A DNA stretch of 64,000 nt, from assembly GCF_016679925.1 (NCBI RefSeq), contig NZ_JAEQBW010000004.1:275549-339548 (forward strand). Reading direction: 5' to 3'. Origin of the DNA: Marivirga aurantiaca (lineage in GTDB: Bacteria; Bacteroidota; Bacteroidia; Cytophagales; Cyclobacteriaceae). Both the position numbers and the translations under genes were made by a program. This document shows positions 1-10,190 of this stretch, piece by piece (the stretch's first letter is position 1; every line of letters starts with the position of its first letter). The notes beneath the pieces were generated by a model, which did no database searches, was not told the DNA's origin, and saw only the letters and a program-made list of their open reading frames with translations.

Positions 1-1113
1 TTATTGGGCGCAATGGAGGAAATGTTGAAGGCCGCAGATGATTTTGTAGTGGAGTTCCCCGTTGACAGGTACACTTTTCTTTTCCACTTTGAGGACGAAA
101 CCTGGGGAGCCTGGGAACATTCTTATAGCTCAGAGTACATTTATGCAGAGCAGCCATGGTCACCACAAATGGCCGCCAGTATTACAAGTACTGCTGCACA
201 TGAATTTTTCCATATCATCACTCCTTTAAATATTCACAGTGAAATTATTGAGCAATTCAACTTTATTGAGCCAACGGCATCAGAACATTTGTGGATGTAT
301 GAAGGAGTAACTGAGTGGGCTTCTGATTTAATGCAGTTGCGTGCCGGGATGATTGATTTAGAGCAGTTTTTTAAGGAATTACAACAAAAGCTTTATGTTG
401 ACGCCAGATACGATTCGACTTATAGTTTAAGTAAATTAAGTTTAACCTCTTACACTCCTGAAGGCCAAAAGCAATATGGGAATATTTATATGCGCGGAGC
501 ATTGGTGGCAGGATTGCTTGATATCCGTTTATTGGAGCTCTCTAATGGGGAGCGTGGACTGCGGGAAGTTGTGAACGAATTATCAAAAAAATATGGTCCT
601 GACAATGCATTTCCGGAGGCAGATTTTTTTGATATTTTCGTTGAAATGACTTATCCTGAAATAGCAGAATTCTTTGATAAGTATGTGAAGAATGCAAATC
701 CCTTACCTATTAAAGAGTATTATAATAAATTAGGAATTAATTATGAGCGTCTTGAAAAAACTGGGGATATGGTGCCAAGTCTCGGATACGGGCTAACTGT
801 AGCTGATGGCAACATTATTATCATAGAGCCATCTGATTCATTGGCTACTATAGGTGTGAAAGTAAATGACATTTTGCATAAAGTAAATGGCAATGAAGTA
901 AGTCTTCAAAATGCAAGGATGGTATTGGGCACATTGTCTCAACAGCCTGTGGGTTATGAGTACGAACTAACAGTATTAAGAGGTGAGGAGGAGATCAATT
1001 TCGCAAGTAGAATAATTGCCAAGGAAGAAGTAAAAGAACATATTTTTACCGTTAATGAAAAATCAGCTTCTGAAGCTGCTAAATTGAGAGATGCCTGGAT
1101 GAAGAATTTGTAG
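1..1113 (+). CDS. M61-family peptidase with PDZ domain, C-terminal part (5' cut by window edge)
   Basis: The open frame enters from the left edge, so the N-terminal part of the enzyme is outside the window. The visible 369 residues contain the zinc-protease motif HEFFH (about residues 66-70) and a downstream YEGVTEW stretch that should carry the third zinc ligand, as in M61 glycyl-aminopeptidase-like gluzincins. Residues about 255-340 form a PDZ-like domain (YGLTVADGN... GVKVNDILHKVNG). Members of this family are usually around 600 residues and often exported or periplasmic; the signal peptide cannot be checked here. A strong terminator follows directly. Family assignment is fairly sure; the substrate is unknown. 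Confidence 0.8.
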   Translation, partial: LLGAMEEMLKAADDFVVEFPVDRYTFLFHFEDETWGAWEHSYSSEYIYAEQPWSPQMAASITSTAAHEFFHIITPLNIHSEIIEQFNFIEPTASEHLWMYEGVTEWASDLMQLRAGMIDLEQFFKELQQKLYVDARYDSTYSLSKLSLTSYTPEGQKQYGNIYMRGALVAGLLDIRLLELSNGERGLREVVNELSKKYGPDNAFPEADFFDIFVEMTYPEIAEFFDKYVKNANPLPIKEYYNKLGINYERLEKTGDMVPSLGYGLTVADGNIIIIEPSDSLATIGVKVNDILHKVNGNEVSLQNARMVLGTLSQQPVGYEYELTVLRGEEEINFASRIIAKEEVKEHIFTVNEKSASEAAKLRDAWMKNL

Positions 1114-1137
1114 TATTTCCAGACGCCTCCCGGTGTT

Positions 1138-1172
1138 AAAAAGCCATTAATCTCCGATTAATGGCTTTTTTT
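1138..1172 (+). terminator. Rho-independent terminator after the M61 peptidase
   Basis: A 15-bp perfect stem (1138-1152 with 1156-1170) closes a 3-nt loop and runs into a T tract. It lies 25 bp after the peptidase stop codon and separates it from susC. Confidence 0.85.
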
Positions 1173-1288
1173 ATGGGTCGAAACGATCATTTTCGCAGAT
1201 ATAGTTCATAAAATTTGCAAATATTTGAAAAGTTCCGTTATATTAAAATTATGTTAACCATTTTAGTATAAAAACAAAATATATACCT

Positions 1289-4213
1289 ATGAAAAAACAG
1301 TATCTATTATTAATTATTCTATTCCTGATAGGAAGTTTTTCCTATGCACAAGACAGGGTTATAGAAGGACAGGTGGTAAGTGCCATTGATGGATTACCAT
1401 TGATTGGAGCAACAGTAGTTAAGAAAGGATCCACTTCTGGTGTAACAACAGACTTAGATGGGAAATTCAAGCTGGATATCTCAAAACCGGAAATTTTAGT
1501 TGTGTCATTTATTGGCTTTGCTGAAAAGGAAGTAGCAGTAAACCCTGATACATCAGGTGAAATAACAATCAGCTTGGAAGAAGATATCACCAGGCTTAAT
1601 GAAGTAGTTGTTTCCGGATTGGCTACAAGTGTAAAACGTTCTAATTTGGGGAATGCAGTAGCAACAGTTTCTTCTGAAGAGTTAACTGGTATTACAAATC
1701 AACCCACATTAGATAATGCACTTTACGGAAAAGTAACAGGGGTGAATATTACTTCCAGTTCCGGAGCTCCCGGAGGAGGTATAGCTATGAGGTTAAGAGG
1801 TGTAACCTCCATTACCGGTAATAACCAACCTTTATTTATCATAGATGGTGTATATGTAAGTAATGATGAAATCCCCAGCGGATTAAGAAATGCTTCCGGG
1901 GCTAACTCAGGAAATGAAGAAAATGCATCTAACAGGATAGCGGATTTAGCGCCAAGTGATATTGAAAACATTGAAATATTAAAAGGCCCTTCAGCGGCAG
2001 CTATTTATGGATCCAGAGCAAATGCTGGTGTGGTGATAATTACCACAAAACGTGGTAAAAGAGGAGAAACTCAAGTGAATCTTTCTCAGGATATTGGTTT
2101 CAGCACCATACAACGAAAAGTGGGTATTGGACAAAGGGATTGGACAGCCGCTTTGGTAGAAAGTGAATTTGGAGCAGGAGAAGTTGCCCGTTATACTGAA
2201 GCCTTAAATGGACGAGGTTTAGTAGATTATGAAGAAGAAATTTATGGGGAGACCGGATTAATATCAGAAACCAGGATTAGTGCCAATGGAGGAAGTGAAA
2301 ACACTAAATTCTATGTGGGTGCTTCCCTGAGGGATGAAGAAGGTATTATAAAACATACCGGGTATAAAAGAGCCAGTATTCGTGCGAATATTGACCATCA
2401 ATTGAATGATAGAATTAAATTCACGACCTCGAGTAACTTTATCAACTCTAAGACGCAAAGAGGGTTTACAGGTAATGAAAATGAGGGAGGTTTGAGTATG
2501 GGTTATAATATGGCTTTTACAAGACCTTGGGCTAATTTATACCCGGATGAGTTTGGAAACTATCCTGATAATCCTAATGCAGCGGGTAACATGCTTTTGG
2601 TAAGGGATAAAGCTATTAATGATGAAGATATCAATCGTTATATTCAGGGTGCAAGCGTTGATGTTAATTTATGGGAAACTGACCAGTCGTTTCTTAAATT
2701 TAAATGGAATGGGGGATTTGACACTTATTCCTTAGAAACCTATGTGTATGTACCGGAATATCATCAGGCGCAACGTGGATTGCAAAATGGATTTATTGCA
2801 GTAGGTAAGAATAATATCTTCAATACCAATAATCAAGGGTTTTTGGTTTGGGATAACTACTTAGGTGGCGGATCATTGCAATTAACTTCTCAGGTAGGAT
2901 ATGCTTATATTACTTTCAGCAGGGATTTAGTATATAATCAGGCTACACAATTAATACCGGGTCAAACCACCTTAGGTCAATCTGGAACGCAGGAGCTTGA
3001 CCAGACTTTACAAAACGTAAAAGAATTTGGGTATTTTGCACAACAGGAGTTTAATTATGAAGATAAATTGATTGGTACTTTAGGTATAAGAGCTGATAAA
3101 TCTACTTTGAACGCTGACCAAAACCAGTTTTACTATTTTCCTAAAGCATCATTAGCTTTAAATTTAGCAAATTTTGATTTCTGGAATTTTGAATTAATGA
3201 ATCAATTAAAGCTAAGAGCTGCTTATGGAGAAACAGGTTCAAGTGCAGGTTTTGGTTCCTTGTTCACCAGCTTTCAGGCAGTTAATATTGGAGGTTCTCC
3301 GGGTATCTCTGTTGGTGGCTTAAGGGGGAGTGAAGATTTAATTCCTGAAACAGCTTCAGAATTTGAAACAGGTATCGATATGACTTTATTTGATAACAAG
3401 CTTTCATTAGAGGCTTCTTATTATAATAGAAATATCTACGACCTAATTCTGCAAAGAGCATTACAGCCATCTACTGGTTTTGGATTAGAAGTTACTAACT
3501 TAGCCGATCTGCAAAACCAAGGTTTGGAACTGGCATTAAATGCCTCTCCTGTTCAGAATGAGAATTTCATATGGAGTTCCACCACCAATTTTTGGTTTAA
3601 CAGGTCGAAAATAACAAGAATGGATGTTCCTCCTTTTGCTCCGGCTGGTTCGGGTTTTGGCTTAGGTCTTGGAACAGCCTTTATTGAAGAAGGAGAACCT
3701 GTGACACAATTGAAAGGAACTAAAGATGGCGAAGTGATTACAGTTGGTGATGCAGAGCCTGATTTTCAAATGTCATTCTTCAATAGTATGAACTTCTTTA
3801 AGAATTTTGATTTCAGTTTCTTGATTCATGTGAAGCAGGGAGGTAATAACTTAAACCTGACAACCTTCTTAACAGATTTAGCAGGGTTAACTGGAGACTT
3901 AGATGATCAGTCAGGAATTGATAGAATTTCCAATCCTAATACAGAGCGATTTATAGAAGATGCCTCGTATATGAGGTTGAGAGAAATAGCACTTTATTAC
4001 AGATTGCCAAAATCAGCTGTCAATGTTTTTAATGGGACAATCAAAACTGTAAAAATTGGTGCTTCCGGCCGAAATCTTTGGACTGTCTCAGATTACACAG
4101 GATATGATCCTGAAGTATCTACAAAAGGTGGAGCAGGGCTATCTACAGGGTTAGATGTAAATCCATACCCATCTACGAAGCAAGTTTATTTTCACCTAGC
4201 TTTAGAATTTTAA
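1289..4213 (+). CDS. SusC/RagA-type TonB-dependent outer-membrane transporter
   Basis: A 974-residue protein with a signal peptide (about residues 1-20, ending SYAQ), a carboxypeptidase-regulatory-like beta domain (about 22-105) typical of SusC proteins, a TonB plug region (about 115-255) and a long beta-barrel ending in an aromatic-rich strand (HLALEF). SusC proteins import oligomeric nutrients across the outer membrane using TonB energy, with a SusD lipoprotein as lid. The susD partner begins 13 bp downstream, so the two are one operon. No sigma/anti-sigma pair or carbohydrate-active enzyme is nearby, so the substrate cannot be guessed; peptide or glycan are both possible. Confidence 0.93.
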   Translation: MKKQYLLLIILFLIGSFSYAQDRVIEGQVVSAIDGLPLIGATVVKKGSTSGVTTDLDGKFKLDISKPEILVVSFIGFAEKEVAVNPDTSGEITISLEEDITRLNEVVVSGLATSVKRSNLGNAVATVSSEELTGITNQPTLDNALYGKVTGVNITSSSGAPGGGIAMRLRGVTSITGNNQPLFIIDGVYVSNDEIPSGLRNASGANSGNEENASNRIADLAPSDIENIEILKGPSAAAIYGSRANAGVVIITTKRGKRGETQVNLSQDIGFSTIQRKVGIGQRDWTAALVESEFGAGEVARYTEALNGRGLVDYEEEIYGETGLISETRISANGGSENTKFYVGASLRDEEGIIKHTGYKRASIRANIDHQLNDRIKFTTSSNFINSKTQRGFTGNENEGGLSMGYNMAFTRPWANLYPDEFGNYPDNPNAAGNMLLVRDKAINDEDINRYIQGASVDVNLWETDQSFLKFKWNGGFDTYSLETYVYVPEYHQAQRGLQNGFIAVGKNNIFNTNNQGFLVWDNYLGGGSLQLTSQVGYAYITFSRDLVYNQATQLIPGQTTLGQSGTQELDQTLQNVKEFGYFAQQEFNYEDKLIGTLGIRADKSTLNADQNQFYYFPKASLALNLANFDFWNFELMNQLKLRAAYGETGSSAGFGSLFTSFQAVNIGGSPGISVGGLRGSEDLIPETASEFETGIDMTLFDNKLSLEASYYNRNIYDLILQRALQPSTGFGLEVTNLADLQNQGLELALNASPVQNENFIWSSTTNFWFNRSKITRMDVPPFAPAGSGFGLGLGTAFIEEGEPVTQLKGTKDGEVITVGDAEPDFQMSFFNSMNFFKNFDFSFLIHVKQGGNNLNLTTFLTDLAGLTGDLDDQSGIDRISNPNTERFIEDASYMRLREIALYYRLPKSAVNVFNGTIKTVKIGASGRNLWTVSDYTGYDPEVSTKGGAGLSTGLDVNPYPSTKQVYFHLALEF

Positions 4214-4226
4214 ATAGAAAAAAGTC

Positions 4227-5555
4227 ATGAAAAAATTTAATATAAAATCATTAACAAAAGGGTTATTGGCGTTTTCTGCTATTCTTTTCTTTTCTTGTGA
4301 ATTTGAAGATCAAGTAGATCCTAACAACCCTAGTTTGCAACAATATAATTCAAATGCAACTGTCAACGAATTGAATAACCTAGTGGTTGGAATAGAGTCA
4401 GGAATGAGAAATGGTTATGTTTTGTATGTAACGTCCACAGGCACCATAGCAAGAGAGTTATATTTATTCAATGCAGATCCACGGAATACTGAGGATTTAT
4501 TGGGTAAGAATGGGGGGCAATTAGATAATAATGTTTTCTATCTAAATGGCCCATACAATGGTAGTTATTCAAATGTGAAGAATACCAACATTCTCTTGGG
4601 AGCTCTAGACAATACTGAGCTGGTTTCTGATCAGGAGAAAAGCGGTTACAGGGGTTTTGCCAATACCGTTCAGGCATTACAAAAACTTCGTGTTTTAAAC
4701 ATGTTGGATGAAAATGGGATAAGGATTGACGTGGCTGATCCAGATGATTTAGGCCCTTTTGTAAGCAAAGATGTGGCTTTGGAACATATTGCTGATTTAT
4801 TGAATACTGCTTATACCCAACTTGGTGATGCAGGAAGTGCGTTTCCCTTTGATCTTTCTTCAGGGTTTGATGACTTTAATACACCTGCTACTTTTGCCCA
4901 GTTCAATAGAGCCTTAGCGGCACGAGTTGCTATTTATAGAGAAGAGTGGAGTTCAGTTGCAGGGCTTTTGGATGATTCTTTCTTTGATCCAAATGGTGAT
5001 TTAGGAGTTGGGCCAAAGCATAGTTTCTCTAATGCTTCTGGCGATCAACTGAATGGATTATTTAAAATTCCTGGTAATAATGGAGACATGATTGTTGTAC
5101 ATGATTCCATCATAAATAATGCTGAAGAAGGCGACTTGAGAATAGAAAGAAAGATGGCGGAAAGAGAGAATGCTGCTTCTCAAGATGGTTTGAATGGGCA
5201 GTATGAGACAGCACTTTACCCTACACCAACTTCTCCTATTGATATTATTAGAAATGAAGAGTTAGTGTTGATTTCTGCTGAGGCAAAATTGCAGACAGAA
5301 AATATTCCTGGAGCAATTAATGATTTGGATATTATTAGGGAGGCTGCCGGTTTAGATCCTTATTCCGGAGCAGCCACTGAAGCAGCGGTTACTAACGAAT
5401 TGCTCAGACAACGTTTATATTCCCTATGGGCGGAAGGTCACAGAATGGTAGACTTGAGAAGGTATGGTTTATTAAATGCAGCCAATTTACCGATCGACAG
5501 AGCTGGTGATCAGGTATTTCAGCAATTTCCTGTTCCTTTAACTGAAGCGGACTAA
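4227..5555 (+). CDS. SusD/RagB-type nutrient-binding lipoprotein
   Basis: A 442-residue protein with a lipoprotein signal ending in LFFSC (Cys 24), followed by the helical TPR-like body seen in SusD/RagB proteins. The C-terminal part has the typical IIRNEELVLISAEAKL and LWAEGHRMVDLRRYG stretches, which are hallmarks of the RagB/SusD family. It acts at the cell surface as the substrate-capturing lid of the SusC barrel encoded just upstream. The length is on the short side for the family (commonly about 450-550). A terminator follows. Confidence 0.9.
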   Translation: MKKFNIKSLTKGLLAFSAILFFSCEFEDQVDPNNPSLQQYNSNATVNELNNLVVGIESGMRNGYVLYVTSTGTIARELYLFNADPRNTEDLLGKNGGQLDNNVFYLNGPYNGSYSNVKNTNILLGALDNTELVSDQEKSGYRGFANTVQALQKLRVLNMLDENGIRIDVADPDDLGPFVSKDVALEHIADLLNTAYTQLGDAGSAFPFDLSSGFDDFNTPATFAQFNRALAARVAIYREEWSSVAGLLDDSFFDPNGDLGVGPKHSFSNASGDQLNGLFKIPGNNGDMIVVHDSIINNAEEGDLRIERKMAERENAASQDGLNGQYETALYPTPTSPIDIIRNEELVLISAEAKLQTENIPGAINDLDIIREAAGLDPYSGAATEAAVTNELLRQRLYSLWAEGHRMVDLRRYGLLNAANLPIDRAGDQVFQQFPVPLTEAD

Positions 5556-5586
5556 TGTTTTAAGATCATATTCTTTAACTATTATT

Positions 5587-5614
5587 AAAGCTCCCACTCA
5601 AGGGAGCTTTTTTT
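5587..5614 (+). terminator. Rho-independent terminator after susC-susD
   Basis: A 9-bp perfect stem AAAGCTCCC/GGGAGCTTT with a 6-nt loop is followed by T residues. It closes the susCD operon. Confidence 0.85.
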
Positions 5615-5696
5615 ATGTGCTTTTTCCTGTAATTATAAATTGTCCTAATGGTTTTATTTCTGTAGCTTTCAAAGCTTAAAGCTTATAAATGAGTAA

Positions 5697-7880
5697 ATGA
5701 AATACATCTTTAAATTAGGGTTTCTCTTTGGCTTATTATTCTACAGTAGTGCTTTCACCAAGGCTACTTCCTCACAAGAGCCAATAATACAATTGAATCA
5801 AGGTAAAGCTCATGAAAGAATTGGAGAAGATTTAATGATTTTAATAGATGAAACCAACCAACTTACTTTTGATCAAATACAAAGTGCGAATTACCAGGAA
5901 AAATTTACACGAAGTAAAGATGAAGTGCCTAGCCTTGGGTTAAAAAATGTAACTGTCTGGCTTAAAATTAACATTGAACTACTGGATAGCATTAATACTC
6001 CTTATGTATTGGAAATAGCTTTTCCTACACTTGATTCCATTTGTTTCTTTTCACAAATTTTCGGAAGTAGTGAATGGATGCGTATGTTTTCAGGAGACAG
6101 AATTCCTTTTGCCGATAGAATAATTGACCATAAAAACTTTGTATTTCCCCTTCATCTCAATTATGGCAACAAAACTACTGTTTATTTTAAAATCAGAAAT
6201 AAAGGATCCATCATTTTACCATTGAAGATTATGCCTAAGCAAGACCTGCTAGCCGCAGGTCTCAAGGAAGAAATTGTTTACGGTATTTTCTATGGCATAA
6301 TGATCGTTATGTTTTTGTATAATTTATTCCTGGCATTTGCCGCCCGCAGCCTTAGTTATATTTTTTATGTAGGAATAATTGCAGGGAACCTGCTTACTCT
6401 TTCTGCATTGAATGGCCATGCTTTTCAATATGTATGGTACGATAACCCATGGTGGGCCAACCATGTGATTGTTTTTGGTATAGGGTTATGGATATTGTCA
6501 GGCAATCTCTTTGCAGTCAGGTTTTTGGAGTCAAAGAAATATTCAATAGCCTACCACAGAATCTTTCAAGGCATGCAACTTCTGGGTTTGTTGATTATAT
6601 TAAGTGCCTTTGTTGTGGATTACAAAATCAGTTTGCTAATAGCAAATTATATACTATCGGTTAATTGCGTACTATTATTTATCAGTGGCATATTCTTTTG
6701 GGTGAAGAACGTGAAGGTAGCAAGAATCTTCACCCTGGCTTGGGTCATGTATTTAATGGGAGTGTTGCTCTATACACTGAGAAACCTGGGTTATTTACCT
6801 GTTAATTTTATTACTACCCATGTGTTGGAGCTTGGGGCGGTAAGCGAGGTCATCCTTTTATCTATCTCTCTAGGCTATAAATACAGATTACTTGAGGTGG
6901 ATAAAAAAAAGGCTCAAAAGAATGTGCTTGATATAATGACTAGAAGCCAGGAGCTGATTCAAAACCAGAATGAAGAGTTGGAGCTACGTATTGAAGAAAG
7001 AACTTTAGAACTTAAGCAAAAGCAGGATGAAGTGCTCCAGCAGAATGAGGAGCTCAATGCCAAGAATGATAAACTCATAGAGGCACAAAGCATTATTGAG
7101 CAACAAAATATCATGCTTAGAAAGTATAATGATGATTTAGAGCATCAAGTGACCACTCGTACAGATGATTTACAGCAAAGCAATCAGGAACTGGCTCAAA
7201 ATGTACAACAATTAGAGCAATATGCTTTTATGACAGCCCATAACCTAAGAGCCCCTGTGGCAAGACTTCTGGGCCTGACAAATTTGTTAGAATTAAATCC
7301 TGATACAGAAAAAGTAGAGTGGCTTATGATCCTTTCTAAAATAAAAGATGAAAGTTATAGCCTGGATGCGGTAATCAAAGATATGAATTCCATTATTGAA
7401 TTAAGGAAAGGATCCGAAATTGAGATAGAATGGGTGAATATTGAAGAGAAGGTAAATCAGGTAAAAAGAATATTGAAAAACACTATTTTAGTCAATGGGG
7501 TGAAAATTCAATTGGACACAAGAGCGTTTTCAGAATTCAAATGTAATCCTACCTATACGGAGAGTATATTTTATAATCTTATTTCCAATGCCATTAAATA
7601 TAGGGCTCCAGGTGAGAATTCTTTTATACATATTATCACAGAAAAAACGGAGGATCAATTTATTATCCATATAAAGGATAATGGGGTGGGAATTAACTTA
7701 CAGAAGCATGGAGCTCAATTATTTGGTATGTACAAACGTTTCCATACTCATGTGGAGGGGAAGGGACTGGGCTTGTTTCTGGTGAAAAGCCAAATGGATA
7801 TTTTAAATGGCGAAATTAAAATAGAAAGTGAGCCTGGGTTGGGAACTACTTTTAGTTTATTTTTCCCCGCCAGGTTTTAA
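5697..7880 (+). CDS. 7TM-DISM sensor histidine kinase
   Basis: A 727-residue membrane kinase. A signal-like N-terminus leads into a periplasmic beta-sandwich of the 7TMR-DISMED2 type (about 30-185), then seven hydrophobic segments (about 190-395), then a long glutamine/glutamate-rich coiled coil (about 400-505). The HisKA box has the phosphoacceptor at His515 (MTAHNLRAPVA). The ATPase domain shows the N box (NLISNAIKYR), the G1 box (DNGVGI) and the G2 box (GKGLGLFLVKSQ). No response regulator is adjacent, so it is an orphan kinase here. The DISM sensor is thought to bind carbohydrate-like or other small ligands; its ligand is unknown. Its 3' end overlaps the convergent gene by 24 bp. Confidence 0.88.
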   Translation: MKYIFKLGFLFGLLFYSSAFTKATSSQEPIIQLNQGKAHERIGEDLMILIDETNQLTFDQIQSANYQEKFTRSKDEVPSLGLKNVTVWLKINIELLDSINTPYVLEIAFPTLDSICFFSQIFGSSEWMRMFSGDRIPFADRIIDHKNFVFPLHLNYGNKTTVYFKIRNKGSIILPLKIMPKQDLLAAGLKEEIVYGIFYGIMIVMFLYNLFLAFAARSLSYIFYVGIIAGNLLTLSALNGHAFQYVWYDNPWWANHVIVFGIGLWILSGNLFAVRFLESKKYSIAYHRIFQGMQLLGLLIILSAFVVDYKISLLIANYILSVNCVLLFISGIFFWVKNVKVARIFTLAWVMYLMGVLLYTLRNLGYLPVNFITTHVLELGAVSEVILLSISLGYKYRLLEVDKKKAQKNVLDIMTRSQELIQNQNEELELRIEERTLELKQKQDEVLQQNEELNAKNDKLIEAQSIIEQQNIMLRKYNDDLEHQVTTRTDDLQQSNQELAQNVQQLEQYAFMTAHNLRAPVARLLGLTNLLELNPDTEKVEWLMILSKIKDESYSLDAVIKDMNSIIELRKGSEIEIEWVNIEEKVNQVKRILKNTILVNGVKIQLDTRAFSEFKCNPTYTESIFYNLISNAIKYRAPGENSFIHIITEKTEDQFIIHIKDNGVGINLQKHGAQLFGMYKRFHTHVEGKGLGLFLVKSQMDILNGEIKIESEPGLGTTFSLFFPARF

Positions 7881-8468
7881 TATAATCTCCAATTTCAAAA
7901 AACTGGAACTTACCTTTATTTTAGTACAAATACCTTCGCTGTTATATTCATATATGTTTTTATCTCCATTAGGAATTTCAAACATATATTTATTTTCATC
8001 TGGTAGTTTGGCAATTTTGATATATTCATGAAAGCGTTCAGAAAAAATGGAATCTCTCGCATTGGGCGGGGTAAAGTACAATTGAACCATGCTCCTGTTG
8101 ATCAATCCTTCCAATGTTTCGGATTGTTGATTTTTATTGGAGATGTATTTTTCAGAGTCATGTACCCTCTGTAACTTAGCTTCTTCTATTAACTCTCCGT
8201 TCTTTCTATGAACGAAATACGAGCTTTCCAATACATTATTTTGATAAATAGCTTCGTACAAGTAAACGAGTTGAGTGGTTTTAAATAGTGTATATTCCAC
8301 ATCTGTTACAGCAGAATAATAAACTTTTTCTTCGGATATTTCTTTTTGGGTCACCAGTATACCTCCTACATGCTTATCGGATACAAAAATCTCATACTCC
8401 AACTCCTGGGAGAAGGAGTCAAGTGTGATTAACACCATTAAACATGCAGTAAAAATAGCTTTTAACAT
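7857..8468 (-). CDS. Exported protein of the DUF6134 type
   Basis: A 203-residue protein with a signal peptide (MLKAIFTACLMVLITLDSFSQ) and a predicted all-beta body. The layout fits the small secreted Bacteroidota family DUF6134, whose function is unknown. It is convergent with the histidine kinase and the two reading frames overlap by 24 bp at their 3' ends. The domain assignment is from memory of the family pattern and is not certain. Confidence 0.6.
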   Translation of the reverse strand: MLKAIFTACLMVLITLDSFSQELEYEIFVSDKHVGGILVTQKEISEEKVYYSAVTDVEYTLFKTTQLVYLYEAIYQNNVLESSYFVHRKNGELIEEAKLQRVHDSEKYISNKNQQSETLEGLINRSMVQLYFTPPNARDSIFSERFHEYIKIAKLPDENKYMFEIPNGDKNIYEYNSEGICTKIKVSSSFLKLEIILKPGGEK

Positions 8469-8644
8469 AGTTTATGTTAGATAATTAGTAGTTTAGTTGG
8501 CTTTATTAGCAGCATTCTTCTGTAACAATAAGGACTAAACTCTATTATCATCTATTTATTATATAATAAACAGGTACTGTAACTTTAAATACTTGCTTTT
8601 GCTTCACAACATTGCCTGTAAATTATTAATAACCTGTTTTTCCT

Positions 8645-9331
8645 TTAGCCTGCCCAGCCTTCTCTATCCAAACTTCTATATTGGATAGCTTCCGCAAGGT
8701 GTTCTATTTTGATTTCCTCACTTTTAGCCAAATCTGCTATAGTGCGTGATACTTTTAAAATGCGGTCATAGGCTCTGGCAGAAAGCCCCAGTTTTTCCAT
8801 TGCATTTTTCAGAAGTGCTTTTCCGGCTGTACTAATCAGGCATAGTTCCTTTACCATTTGAGAAGGCATCAGCGCATTGGAATGTACTTCAGGATGATTT
8901 TCGAAACGCTTGTCCTGAACAGCACGCGCTGCTATCACTCTTTCCCTGATAGTATCACTACTTTCGGCCTTTCTATCAGATGTCATTTGTTCAAATGAAA
9001 CAGGAGTCACTTCCACATGTAAATCAATTCTGTCTAAAAGTGGGCCGCTCACTTTATTGAGATAGCGTTGCACGGCACCCGGAGGGCAAACACATTCTTT
9101 TTCCGGATGGTTATAATAACCACATGGACAAGGATTCATGCTGGCCATTAGCATGAAATTGGCCGGAAAATCCACGGATACTTTGGCCCTGGAGATAGTA
9201 ACTCTCCTTTCTTCCAAAGGCTGGCGCATTACTTCTAAAACAGTTCTTTTAAACTCCGGTAATTCATCTAAAAAGAGTACCCCATTATGTGCCAATGAAA
9301 TTTCACCAGGTTGTGGCAGACCACCACCTCC
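8645..9331 (-). pseudogene. comM: comM (yifB) 3' part, separated from its 5' part by a Tn7-like element
   Basis: This fragment encodes the C-terminal half of a ComM/YifB Mg-chelatase-like AAA+ protein: GGGGLPQPGEISLAHNGVLF, then LFLDELPEF (Walker B), the sensor-1 Asn in MASMNPCPCGYY, and the C-terminal helical Mg_chelatase_C domain (LSARAYDRILKVSRTIADLA). ComM is a hexameric branch-migration helicase for natural transformation. The fragment begins at the left target duplication; a spurious ATG inside the transposon end lies in frame and could give a truncated product. The 5' part is at 30516-31372. Joined after removal of one target copy, the two parts form 512 codons plus stop without any frameshift. 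Confidence 0.93.
9327..9331. repeat. Left target-site duplication CCTCC
   Basis: CCTCC lies immediately outside the left transposon end and is repeated at 30516-30520 outside the right end. Five base pairs is the duplication length made by Tn7-family TnsB transposases. It falls in the glycine codons of the comM VGGGG stretch. Confidence 0.9.
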
Positions 9332-9367
9332 TGCAAAAAACCAAAGATAGCGATACTTTAACAAAAG
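9332..9367 (+). repeat. Left terminal repeats, probable TnsB binding sites
   Basis: The end reads TGCAAAAAACCAAAG. A seven-base motif ACCAAAG occurs at 9340-9346 and a one-mismatch copy ACAAAAG at 9361-9367, exactly 21 bp apart. The right end has the same motif with the same 21-bp spacing, and both inner copies are followed by TGAGAC after a short A/T-rich gap. This is the multi-site layout expected of Tn7-type ends. Confidence 0.75.
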
Positions 9368-9378
9368 TAAATGAGACT

Positions 9379-9975
9379 TTAGGATTGAATCATATTCAGG
9401 TATTTTCCCAGTTTTAATAATAACTTGTTCCTAGGTAGATTAGAAACAACATAACCACCAGCCAATATTATTGTCGAAAGAATAATTGAACGATTAAAAT
9501 ATTGTTTTTCCCATGACGCTGCAGCTACTAGCAACAGTAAAATAAGATAAACAAAACAAATAAAAAATACTGTATTTATAACTTCAATGATCACTATATT
9601 CTTTATAGAAGATACTCGAAGGTTTATTTTTGTTTTATTAAGATAAAAATAATCCTTTACCCGCTTAATTTGATTTATACTAAATTCTTCTCTGATTTGT
9701 GGGTACAGGGTTATCAGCTTATCTCTTACTTTTCTATCAAGATTTCTCAATTTGGATATTCTTTCAAATGCCTCATCTTTTAGACTATCCTTATATATTA
9801 AGTTTAAGTTGGGGTCATCAACATATTCTAAAATAGTGAGCGTGTTCTGATGGGAATTCATCTTTTCAAAACGATAAGATCTAGTGAATAAGAAATAGAC
9901 CCCTTTGTAGTTTTTTAAAAGGAACATGCAAAGAGTTAGTAACGAAGAAATTAAAATAATCAAATAGTCAGTCAT
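9379..9975 (-). CDS. Membrane protein of unknown function (transposon cargo)
   Basis: A 198-residue protein that I do not recognise. One transmembrane segment lies at the N-terminus (about residues 3-20), then about 100 charged, helix-rich cytosolic residues, then two closely spaced hydrophobic segments near 128-150 and 163-180, and a short basic tail. It is the outermost cargo gene at the left end, only 11 bp inside the inner terminal repeat. The codon use is strongly A/T biased, like the rest of the element. Confidence 0.6.
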   Translation of the reverse strand: MTDYLIILISSLLTLCMFLLKNYKGVYFLFTRSYRFEKMNSHQNTLTILEYVDDPNLNLIYKDSLKDEAFERISKLRNLDRKVRDKLITLYPQIREEFSINQIKRVKDYFYLNKTKINLRVSSIKNIVIIEVINTVFFICFVYLILLLLVAAASWEKQYFNRSIILSTIILAGGYVVSNLPRNKLLLKLGKYLNMIQS

Positions 9976-10190
9976 TTTTAGAGGTAGGTTAAATTTTCAT
10001 AAGAAGATTCGCGAAACTACTTTATTATTAATTAGGATATAAATAAAAGAAATAACCAACAAAGAAGATAGAAAAATTTTAAAATAGTTCTATTTTTTGG
10101 TTTATTGTTGGGATTCTAATCGGTATTTGTATAATGCTTTTATTATCAGATCCTTTGTATTTTGTTTAAATAAAAAACATTACAGTAGTT

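Noticed and set aside
9332..9364. An in-frame ATG giving the comM 3' part a new start
   Set aside because: The ATG is transposon-end DNA; the fragment still lacks the Walker A half, so I do not treat it as a functional gene.
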